Shown piece by piece: positions 1 to 6,213 of a stretch of DNA of 6,718 nt (the first letter of the stretch is position 1; every line of letters begins with the position of its first letter). Where the stretch lies: the NCBI GenBank assembly GCA_012735455.1, contig JAAYHG010000204.1, forward strand, positions 1 to 6,718, given 5' to 3'. The notes under the pieces are model-generated. The model ran no database searches and was not told where the DNA came from. It was given only the letters and a program-made list of their open reading frames with translations. A program made the position numbers and the translations under genes. Origin of the DNA: Bacillota bacterium. GTDB taxonomy: Bacteria; Bacillota; DTU030; DUMP01.

Positions 1-230
1 TAAGGCCACTGGTATTCAATACACCCCATCATGTATTCATGTATTTCCCTTTCATTGGCTCGCGTATACGTTGCGGTGAATGCTTCCTGGCGTTCAAGCA
101 AATGACCAATGTCACACAGTTAAGTTTCCCTTCACTCGGTACCCTCAGTTTTTATCATTTTATTAGAGATTTTTTGAGTACCGTCTACCAGCCCTTATTG
201 TTTAAGAATGCCGGTTTTTTAACGTACTGC
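1..230. other. AT-rich intergenic stretch, no gene seen
   Basis: This stretch lies beyond the terminator of the minus-strand operon. An open frame of 80 codons on the plus strand (39-281) has no recognisable family features and runs through the terminator hairpin, so I do not call it a gene. Small patterns visible are a tandem 8-base repeat (CATGTATT at 30-37 and 38-45), a short inverted repeat (GTATT at 12-16, AATAC at 18-22) and an 8-base palindrome CGTATACG at 63-70. They could belong to the control region of a gene outside the window, but no convincing -35/-10 pair was found. Confidence 0.5.
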
Positions 231-233
231 CCT

Positions 234-269
234 AACAAAATCCCGGCTGTGCCTCGGGCACAAGCCGGG
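234..269 (-). terminator. Rho-independent terminator of the operon
   Basis: Read on the minus strand, arms CCCGGCT and GTGCC (with one unpaired T between them) pair with GGCAC and AGCCGGG around a 3-base loop, CGA. This gives a GC-rich stem of 12 pairs with one bulge (242-269). It is followed by ATTTTGTT (241-234), an imperfect U-tract. The hairpin begins 30 bases after the dehydrogenase stop codon, which is where the transcript of this operon should end. Confidence 0.85.
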
Positions 270-299
270 TACTATCAGTGAATTCCTTCTATACTTGCT

Positions 300-1277
300 T
301 TATTTTCTTCTGCGATCCCAAACCTCTGGGTTGTAAATGTATTTAGGATACTCACCCTTAAGAACGCTGAGGATTCCCTCAGCCGCCCAACTGGCCATGC
401 GCTGCAAGGCTTCTTCGGTGTGTGCTGCCATGTGGGGAGTAACAACCACGTTGGGCAAGGTGAAGAGCGGGTTATCAGCAAGCGGGGGTTCGGGATCAAA
501 GACGTCGGTACCGAACCCGGCAAGCTGGCCTACCTTGAGGGCTTCATAGACAGCCGCCTCATCTACAAGAGGACCGCGGCCTGTGTTGACAAGAATAGCA
601 CCTTTTTTCATCTTGGCTAGGCGCTCAGCGCTGATGAGGTGATGGTTCTCCGGCGTAGCCGGGGCATGCAGACTAACCACATCTGCCTGGGCCAGAAGTT
701 CGTCCAGTGAAGCCACAGGGGTTACGTTAAGCTCCTTGGCCACATCTTCCCGTAGGAGAGGATCGTAAGCAATAACGTTCATCTCCAGCCCAAAGCCACA
801 GCGTTTGGCTACGGCGGCCCCGATCTTACCCAGCCCTACCACGCCCAGGGTCTTGCCGTTCAGTTCCACGCTGGGGACGGTGAAGCGGGCGGAAAAGTTG
901 TGTTTCTCCCGCAGTTCCTTGTCGGCCACGAAAACGTTCTTGGCCAGGGTCAGCATGAGCATAACAGCGTGCTCAGCCACAGCAAGAGTATTGGAACCAG
1001 GCGCATAGACCACTGGAATACCAAGCTCGGTAGCGGCTTCAACGTCAATGTTGTCCACACCACCGCCGTGGCGGCCAATGACTTTGAGGTTAGGCGCCGC
1101 CTCCAGTACGTCGCGTGTAAGCGGTGTGGTGCGGACCAAGATGCCATCCGCGTTACCAACTTCCTCTTTCAGTTTCTCCGGGGCTGGATCACTGGCTAAC
1201 CGCCAATCGGTTTCGGAAGCCAGAAGGTCTAGTCCGACCTGATGTACCCGCTGTACAACAATCACTTGCGGTTTCAA
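300..1277 (-). CDS. D-isomer-specific 2-hydroxyacid dehydrogenase, NAD-dependent
   Basis: A cytosolic oxidoreductase of 325 residues, normal for the D-3-phosphoglycerate / D-2-hydroxyacid dehydrogenase family, which interconverts 2-hydroxy and 2-oxo acids. Visible landmarks: the N-terminal substrate-domain motif RHGGGVDNID (69-78); the Rossmann glycine motif GLGKIG (148-153); an acidic residue at the end of the next strand (D172 in IAYDP) that favours NAD over NADP; and the catalytic trio R234 (NTGRG), E263 (DPEPP) and H282 (TPHMAAHT). The start is TTG (1277-1275), preceded by a purine-rich GGAAGGGGAA; no ATG or GTG lies between it and the previous stop, 17 bases away. It is the last gene of the operon. 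The true substrate is unknown: phosphoglycerate, hydroxypyruvate, glyoxylate and (S)-sulfolactate dehydrogenases all share this fold. The absence of an ACT-type C-terminal domain and the catabolic neighbourhood argue against serine biosynthesis. Confidence 0.93.
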   Translation of the reverse strand: MKPQVIVVQRVHQVGLDLLASETDWRLASDPAPEKLKEEVGNADGILVRTTPLTRDVLEAAPNLKVIGRHGGGVDNIDVEAATELGIPVVYAPGSNTLAVAEHAVMLMLTLAKNVFVADKELREKHNFSARFTVPSVELNGKTLGVVGLGKIGAAVAKRCGFGLEMNVIAYDPLLREDVAKELNVTPVASLDELLAQADVVSLHAPATPENHHLISAERLAKMKKGAILVNTGRGPLVDEAAVYEALKVGQLAGFGTDVFDPEPPLADNPLFTLPNVVVTPHMAAHTEEALQRMASWAAEGILSVLKGEYPKYIYNPEVWDRRRK

Positions 1278-1294
1278 GTAAATTCCCCTTCCAC

Positions 1295-2530
1295 TTACTT
1301 GAGATTACCCTCGGCATCAAACTCTAAGGCCGCGCTCTCACCCAAGAGCTCCAGGCGCGGATGAGCCTTTACTTCTTCAAACAGCGCCTCAGAGACCCGC
1401 AGCTCCTGCAGTTCCAAGGTATTCTTGATGCGAACCACCCGCGCAGCCTCAGGAGCAATGCCAGTCAGTGAGGACAACGCCACGCGAAGTGCCTCACGGT
1501 CGTTTTCTACGCTCACCGGAGTCCGACCACGCTCCAAGACGCCAGCGGCAATTACGTTGGCATAAGTGGCGGCAATGTCAATCTTGGAAACAAAGCGTTT
1601 TGTAGTAACGTCCGCCAGGCCCATGCCCAGAGCGTTGCCGTGGGAGGCCTCGGTGAGGTCCAGGACAACTATGCGCTTCACCCGGGGACGCTCGGGCTCA
1701 GGAATACCTAGCTTATACAAGCGGCCAATGACATTGACGTCCATGCCGGTGCCGCTGATGTTCTTGCCCATTTCATCCACAACAAGGACGTCAATGTCAT
1801 CGAAAGGCAGCTGCGGTAGATAGCCCTTGGCCTTTACCAAGAGTTCCGCATCCACCTGCATTAGGTCAGCGGCCAAGGTTGCCCTAACTTCAGCCGTTTC
1901 TTCCTGGGAGTTCTCAACGATGCCCAGACCCCCAATGATACGTCCAGTAGCTAACGATACTCGTGCCGCAGCTGGAATAGCCTCGGCAAGGCCACTTTGA
2001 TGCATGGTAGTACAACCGCGTTCTTTACCAAGGCCCACAGATATCATCTTCACCAGACCGCTCTCGTTGGCCGCCCGGAAACCTGTGTGCGGTTTTACCC
2101 TGTTGACAACAAATACTGCGTCCGCAGACCAGGCGTTCTTATCGAAATAGACTGGTATACCCTGCTCTGAGCGGCCAATCTCTACCACTTCCATCGAAGA
2201 GATAATGGGCACGCCCATACTCTCCTCGGTAATCCCAAGGCTCTCCAAAATGCCCAGTTGACCCTCGGCAGTAGCACCGCCGTGACTGCCCATGGCCGGC
2301 ACGAGAAATGGCTCTGCGCCCGCAGCACGAATGAATGCAGCCACGGTCTTCAAAATCAAAGGCATATTGGCGATGCCTCGGCTACCAGCCGTAATGGCTA
2401 CTCTCGTCCCCGGTTTTATCTGCTCCTGCAGCTTTATGCGGCTCAGTTCGTCCCGCACTGCTCCTTCTACGTCTCTCAGTACCGGGCACTCCATATTTTG
2501 TCTAACCTTATAAAAGCGCGGAAAATCCAT
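1295..2530 (-). CDS. LarA-like (DUF2088) nickel-pincer racemase/epimerase homologue
   Basis: 411 residues if the ATG at 2530 is used. The protein resembles the LarA family, in which a nickel-pincer nucleotide covalently attached to a lysine racemises lactate or epimerises other 2-hydroxy acids by hydride transfer. Residues that by motif correspond to the LarA active site are present: H83 in GSHGG (LarA H108), H148 in KPHTGF (LarA H174), K161 in GLVKM (cofactor lysine, LarA K184) and H177 in TTMH (nickel ligand, LarA H200). The C-terminal half carries DEMGKNISGTG (252-262) and SHGNALGMGLAD (296-307), typical of the non-lactate branch of DUF2088 proteins as far as I recall. No LarB, LarC or LarE cofactor-synthesis gene is in the window, so they would have to be elsewhere. 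It lies 14 bases after the lyase large subunit and 17 before the dehydrogenase, implying a shared pathway. The substrate is not determinable here, and L-/D-lactate is not assumed. Confidence 0.85.
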   Translation of the reverse strand: MDFPRFYKVRQNMECPVLRDVEGAVRDELSRIKLQEQIKPGTRVAITAGSRGIANMPLILKTVAAFIRAAGAEPFLVPAMGSHGGATAEGQLGILESLGITEESMGVPIISSMEVVEIGRSEQGIPVYFDKNAWSADAVFVVNRVKPHTGFRAANESGLVKMISVGLGKERGCTTMHQSGLAEAIPAAARVSLATGRIIGGLGIVENSQEETAEVRATLAADLMQVDAELLVKAKGYLPQLPFDDIDVLVVDEMGKNISGTGMDVNVIGRLYKLGIPEPERPRVKRIVVLDLTEASHGNALGMGLADVTTKRFVSKIDIAATYANVIAAGVLERGRTPVSVENDREALRVALSSLTGIAPEAARVVRIKNTLELQELRVSEALFEEVKAHPRLELLGESAALEFDAEGNLK

Positions 2531-2537
2531 CTTCAAG

Positions 2538-2544
2538 ACCTCCT
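2538..2544 (-). promoter_or_regulatory. Ribosome binding site that decides the LarA-homologue start
   Basis: The minus strand reads AGGAGGT directly after the lyase stop codon TAG (2547-2545). A possible TTG start at 2536-2534 would be only one base from this site, too close for normal initiation. The ATG two codons downstream (2530-2528) has a spacer of about 7-8 bases, so ATG is the preferred start. Confidence 0.75.
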
Positions 2545-3702
2545 CTACAGTGATGGTCCGATCCGCGTAATAGCAAATTCACGGTGGCCCAACTCTTCGG
2601 CCTTGGTCAGCTTTCCGCGCGCCACGGCCAGCATGAGATCGAAGATACGCTGACCCACCTGTTCGATGGTCTCAGTACCTTCAATGATTGTACCGGCATT
2701 AACATCCATATTCTCTTCCATGTTGAAGTACGTGCTGCTGTTGCCAGTGACCTTGATCACTGGCGCAATAGCACAACCAGCTGGGTTACCACGGCCGGTG
2801 GTGAAAACCACAATATTGGCGCCACCGGCGACCATACCGGTGACAGACTCAACGTCGTGTCCAGGAGTATCCATAACCCAAAGACCATTGCCGCCTGGTC
2901 GCTCTGCATAGTCCATGACTCCCTGTATAGGGGCTGTTCCCGCTTTGTAGAGACAACCCAAAGACTTTTCCTCAATGGTGGTGATGCCCCCAGCAATGTT
3001 ACCAGGAGCAGGTTGTGCACCGCGGATATCTGCACCCCTCCGTCGGGCACCCTCCTCCACCTGCGCCACGATCTCAAAGAGGCGTTTACTCGTGGTTTCA
3101 TCCACGGCCCGCCGCGCCAGGAGGTGCTCAGCCCCCATAATCTCTGGAGTCTCGGAAAGGATGGAGGTACCACCAGCTGCAACCAAAAGGTCTGAGGCAA
3201 CGCCCAGGGCCGGATTAGCCGCCAGGCCAGAAGTGGCATCGGAACCACCGCACTCCAGTCCCAACACCAGCGCGCTTGCCGGCACCGGCTTTGGCTTTAC
3301 CTGCCGTGCCTCTTCTACCAACTGCTTGGCGATCTCTATGCCCTTCGTTACAGCGCGCCTGGAGCCGCCTTCCTTTTGGATAATGATGAGCTCCGTCCGC
3401 TGACCACGAGCAGCAATCTCGGCCGCCACTGTCTCACCGGCCACCTTCTCACAACCCAAGCCTACCACCAACACGCCAGCAACATTCGGGTTAGCTCCGT
3501 AACCCACCAGCGTACGCTTCGTTTGCTCGAAATCGGCTCCGATCTGTCCACACCCATGTTGGTGGGGAACGGCCACGGTACCCGGCACAGCAGCAGCAAT
3601 GCGTGTTGCCACCTCAGCGGCGCAAACAACAGAGGGCATGATCAGCACGTGATTGCGAATGCCGATACCACCCCAGGGCCGGACATCTCCCTGCACCTCC
3701 AC
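2545..3702 (-). CDS. UxaA/SuyB-type hydro-lyase, large catalytic subunit
   Basis: 385 residues, matching the C-terminal catalytic part of the altronate/galactarate dehydratase (UxaA, GarD) family and the large subunit of (R)-sulfolactate sulfo-lyase (SuyB). Members are cytosolic, metal-dependent (Fe2+ or Mn2+) and eliminate water, or bisulfite in SuyAB, from a hydroxy acid. Family motifs in order: GIGIRNHVLIMPSVVC (12-27), HQHGCGQ (47-53), GLGCE (81-85), GLECGGSDATSG (148-159), SETPEIMGAEHLL (183-195), PGNIAGGITTIEEKSLGC (233-250), MDTPG (277-281) and FTTGRGNPAGC (300-310) followed by PVIKVTGN. Cysteines 27, 51, 84, 151, 250 and 310 and the His pair 47/49 fall in these blocks. The start is GTG (3702-3700), overlapping the TAG of the small subunit by one base, with AGGGGGGT upstream, so the two subunits are probably translationally coupled. 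Dehydratase versus sulfo-lyase cannot be decided from motifs by eye. Confidence 0.92.
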   Translation of the reverse strand: MEVQGDVRPWGGIGIRNHVLIMPSVVCAAEVATRIAAAVPGTVAVPHQHGCGQIGADFEQTKRTLVGYGANPNVAGVLVVGLGCEKVAGETVAAEIAARGQRTELIIIQKEGGSRRAVTKGIEIAKQLVEEARQVKPKPVPASALVLGLECGGSDATSGLAANPALGVASDLLVAAGGTSILSETPEIMGAEHLLARRAVDETTSKRLFEIVAQVEEGARRRGADIRGAQPAPGNIAGGITTIEEKSLGCLYKAGTAPIQGVMDYAERPGGNGLWVMDTPGHDVESVTGMVAGGANIVVFTTGRGNPAGCAIAPVIKVTGNSSTYFNMEENMDVNAGTIIEGTETIEQVGQRIFDLMLAVARGKLTKAEELGHREFAITRIGPSL

Positions 3703-4004
3703 TACTGGCCACCCCCCTTAACGGCAAGGTCACCCCGACCACGCTGGCTTTCGACGTTGTGTACGTGAACATGCTCTCCTGGTGCAATGTCGGTAGCGGC
3801 TTTACCCATAACCTCACCGTACTTAATAACCTCACCGCCTTGGGAAATACCCTTGAGTGCAAACTTATGTCCAAACTGGATGGCGTTCACTAGTTTCACA
3901 ACCAGCTCTTTAGTTCCAACACTTACCCTAACCTCTGCTCCGGCGGACAAGTTTTCCACAGCGGTTGCAACATTGTCTTTCTCTGTCAGCACTATAGCCC
4001 GCAT
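3702..4004 (-). CDS. UxaA/SuyA-type hydro-lyase, small SAF-domain subunit
   Basis: 100 residues, corresponding to the N-terminal SAF domain that is fused to the catalytic part in E. coli UxaA and GarD but is a separate chain in SuyA and many altronate-dehydratase-like pairs. Visible conserved blocks are FGHKFAL (44-50), KYGEVMG (61-67), the histidine-rich GEHVHVHNV (76-84; H78, H80, H82) and RGRGD (88-92). The start is ATG (4004-4002), with GAGGAG nine bases upstream. Its stop TAG overlaps the GTG of the large subunit by one base, so equal production of the two chains is expected. It opens the enzyme block and follows a 140-base gap containing a hairpin. Assignment to the family is firm; the substrate is not. 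Confidence 0.92.
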   Translation of the reverse strand: MRAIVLTEKDNVATAVENLSAGAEVRVSVGTKELVVKLVNAIQFGHKFALKGISQGGEVIKYGEVMGKAATDIAPGEHVHVHNVESQRGRGDLAVKGGGQ

Positions 4005-4058
4005 TCCTTTTCACTCCTCTGTGCCGCTTTCCGCTCGTAGGGCTTGCACCTATGCTAT

Positions 4059-4090
4059 GATTACGGGCGCAAGCATCCACGCCCGTAATC
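4059..4090 (-). promoter_or_regulatory. Hairpin between permease and lyase genes
   Basis: Arms GATTACGGGCG (4059-4069) and CGCCCGTAATC (4080-4090) are perfect 11-base inverted repeats around a 10-base loop. On the minus strand no U-tract follows (the next bases are ATAGCATAGG), so it is not a standard terminator. It lies in the 140-base gap between the permease stop (4145) and the small-subunit start (4004). It could be a processing or stability element, or a protein-binding site, separating transporter and enzyme expression. The minus-strand loop contains GCTTG, which could pair with CAAGC further downstream (4042-4046), so a pseudoknot is possible. I saw no clear promoter in this gap. Confidence 0.6.
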
Positions 4091-4144
4091 CTTACCGGCC
4101 GCTCCCTCGTGCGATAACAAGATGGTCAGATAATCGTGCCGGGA

Positions 4145-6124
4145 TCAAGCAGGTACAGTGTACTCTCCTTTACTCCGCTGGAGCAGATAGACCAGAGCTA
4201 GTACGCCAAAACCTATTGAATCAGTGACCAAGCCTGGATGAATCAGGAGAAGCGCTGTACCAAAAAGGATGGCCCGTGAAAACTTGTCCAGAGGTCTGTA
4301 CAAGAACCCGATAACAGCTGCCGCCAAGCAGGTGACACCGATGGAAGCCGTAACAACAGACCACAACGCTTCAAGAAAAGTCGCATCCTGCAACAGCAGA
4401 ACCGGTGAGTAGACAAAAAAGAACGGGATCAGGAAGCCAGCAATTCCTAATCTGGTAGCAGTCCAGCCAACCGTCGCAGGGTTTGCCCCGGCGATACCTG
4501 CTCCTGCGTAGGCAGCAAGGGCCACTGGCGGCGTGATAGCCGACAGACACCCAAAGTAGAAGGCAAACATATGGGCTGCCACAGGATCAACGCCCATCTT
4601 GATCAAGGCAGGCACAGCCACCGTGGCAGTAACGATGTAGCACGCTGAGGTTGGCAGGCCCATACCAAGAATGATAGAGGCAACCATCGTAAACAGCAAG
4701 GTGAAGAAAAGAATGCCACCCGCGAGTTCGATGATATAGTTGGCCGCCATAAGTCCCAGGCCAGTAAGGGAGATAACACCAACGACAAATCCAACTACGC
4801 CACAGGCAATTGTTACACTGAGCGAGGACTTTGCCGCACCTTCCAACGCTTTAACAAATGACTTCCAGGTCATTCGAGTCTCTTTGCGCAGGAAGCTTAC
4901 GGCAATAAGCCCAAAGATGCTGTAGTTGGCAGCAAAGATTGGGGTATAGCCAGCAATCAACAGATACATCAGGAGGACAATTGGCAGCAGCATATGGCCG
5001 CGTTCCTTAAGGATCTCCCATAGCTTAGGGAGATTCTCCTTTGATAGCCCCTGCAAACCCAACCTTCTTGCCTCAAGGTGTACCATAATGAAAACCGCGA
5101 GATAGTAAAGGAAGGCCGGAATCGCTGCTGCGATCATCACTTTACCGTAGGGCATACCTAGATACTCCGCCATGATGAAAGCCGCTGCACCCATGACTGG
5201 TGGCATTATCTGGCCACCGGTAGAGGCCACTGCTTCCACTGCTCCTGCAAAGTGCGACTTATAGCCCACACTCTTCATCAGCGGAATGGTAAACGTCCCT
5301 GTTGTCACAACGTTGGCTGCAGCGCTGCCGTTAATCATACCTAAGAAGCCACTGGCCACGATTGCAACCTTAGCAGGTCCACCTGGGCTGCCACCTGCAA
5401 GAGCGATGGCCATGTTAGTAAACATCTGGCCCAAACCGGTCTCCTGAAGGAACGAGCCAAAGAGAATAAAGAGATAGATATAGGTTGCTGCCACACCGAG
5501 TGGCACACCAAAAATGCCCTCTGAAGAGATGTACATATGGTCAATGAGCCGCGTAATGGTGTAGCCGCGATGGGCCAAGAAGCCAGGAAGGGAACGCCCA
5601 AAATAGGCATATGCCATGAACACAAGCGCTAGGATAGAAAGCTCTTTCCCAACAATTCTTCTCCCAGCCTCCAGCAAAAGAAGCATGGCAATGGCCCCAA
5701 TGATCTGGTCGGTAGTGGTACCATACCCACCGCGCATGGCTATGGTATTGTAGTTGACAAACACATAAAGGATGCTGAGCACGCTGGCGAACGCAAGAGC
5801 CAAGTCCACAGGACCAGCACTGTTACTCTTAAGCCCTTTTCTGCCGGCAGGATACATCATGAATACAATGAAACACGACAGACCTAGTACAAACGAACGC
5901 AGCTGAGCAGATGGGACAGTACCGGTGTAGTTGGCATAGAACACATAGAGTGTTAGCAGGATAGCTACAGCGGAGGTGATTTTGGCCTGCCAGCCTGATA
6001 ATGTACGAAACCTGGATTCGGTATCATACTTCTTTACTAGTTCATCTAAGTCGATACCGTGTTTTTCGGTCATCGTTTCTACGTCGATTTGCTCGATTTG
6101 TGTGTTCTTGTCTAGATCAGGCAT
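4145..6124 (-). CDS. TRAP transporter permease, fused 4TM/12TM subunits (TAXI-associated)
   Basis: 659 residues, the usual size for the fused small (DctQ-like) and large (DctM-like) membrane subunits of TRAP transporters that pair with TAXI binding proteins. It sits in the inner membrane and drives uptake of an organic acid with an ion (often Na+) gradient. A hydrophilic N-terminus of about 45 residues is followed by the 4TM part (about 46-180). The 12TM part begins near 205. Conserved large-subunit blocks are AGGSPGGPAKVAIVASGF (243-260) continuing into INGSAAANV (264-272), STGGQIMPPVMGAAAF (301-316), LGMGLPTSACY (486-496), and HMFAFYFGCLSAITPPVALA (518-537) followed by GANP. Further hydrophobic stretches run to about residue 648. 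The start is ATG (6124-6122), with AAGGAGG seven to eight bases upstream. It follows the binding-protein gene by 89 bases that contain a long hairpin. The family is certain; the transported substrate is not shown by the permease. Confidence 0.95.
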   Translation of the reverse strand: MPDLDKNTQIEQIDVETMTEKHGIDLDELVKKYDTESRFRTLSGWQAKITSAVAILLTLYVFYANYTGTVPSAQLRSFVLGLSCFIVFMMYPAGRKGLKSNSAGPVDLALAFASVLSILYVFVNYNTIAMRGGYGTTTDQIIGAIAMLLLLEAGRRIVGKELSILALVFMAYAYFGRSLPGFLAHRGYTITRLIDHMYISSEGIFGVPLGVAATYIYLFILFGSFLQETGLGQMFTNMAIALAGGSPGGPAKVAIVASGFLGMINGSAAANVVTTGTFTIPLMKSVGYKSHFAGAVEAVASTGGQIMPPVMGAAAFIMAEYLGMPYGKVMIAAAIPAFLYYLAVFIMVHLEARRLGLQGLSKENLPKLWEILKERGHMLLPIVLLMYLLIAGYTPIFAANYSIFGLIAVSFLRKETRMTWKSFVKALEGAAKSSLSVTIACGVVGFVVGVISLTGLGLMAANYIIELAGGILFFTLLFTMVASIILGMGLPTSACYIVTATVAVPALIKMGVDPVAAHMFAFYFGCLSAITPPVALAAYAGAGIAGANPATVGWTATRLGIAGFLIPFFFVYSPVLLLQDATFLEALWSVVTASIGVTCLAAAVIGFLYRPLDKFSRAILFGTALLLIHPGLVTDSIGFGVLALVYLLQRSKGEYTVPA

Positions 6125-6149
6125 GTGAGTGCCTCCTTACCTTTTCCCC

Positions 6150-6188
6150 TGAGTAAACTGGGCGATGAAATACCGCCCAGTTTACTCA
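6150..6188 (-). promoter_or_regulatory. Long perfect hairpin between binding-protein and permease genes
   Basis: Arms TGAGTAAACTGGGCG (6150-6164) and CGCCCAGTTTACTCA (6174-6188) are perfect 15-base inverted repeats with a 9-base loop. On the minus strand the stem is followed by AGGGGAAAAGG, not a U-run, so it is not a classical rho-independent terminator. The position, 25 bases after the binding-protein stop and ahead of the permease ribosome binding site, is where many bacterial uptake operons have a stem-loop that protects the upstream message and yields more binding protein than permease. That role here is inference. Confidence 0.7.
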
Positions 6189-6213
6189 CTCGTGTCACCA
6201 CGACAAGTGCTAC

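Noticed and set aside
137..183. Possible stem-loop CGGTA-CC-CTCA / TGAG-TACCG with an AT-rich loop
   Set aside because: Nine pairs with a two-base bulge and a 27-base loop is weak, has no U-tract and no neighbouring gene to give it a role.
39..281. Plus-strand open frame of 80 codons in the left intergenic region
   Set aside because: It crosses the terminator hairpin of the opposite operon, has no family resemblance and no clear ribosome binding site ahead of its ATG.
300..1277. Biosynthetic D-3-phosphoglycerate dehydrogenase (SerA)
   Set aside because: The catalytic and NAD motifs fit the broad family, but the protein is short without a C-terminal regulatory domain and sits last in a transporter-linked catabolic operon, so a specific SerA call is not supported.
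2584..3195. Long plus-strand open frame of 203 codons opposite the lyase large subunit
   Set aside because: It lies fully antisense to a gene with strong family motifs, has no recognisable domain and no matching ribosome binding site. It is best explained as a shadow of the coding bias on the other strand.
4005..4144. Possible internal promoter ahead of the lyase genes on the minus strand
   Set aside because: TTGTTA and TTGCGC can be picked as -35 candidates, but neither has a convincing -10 element at 16-18 bases. The evidence is too weak to annotate.
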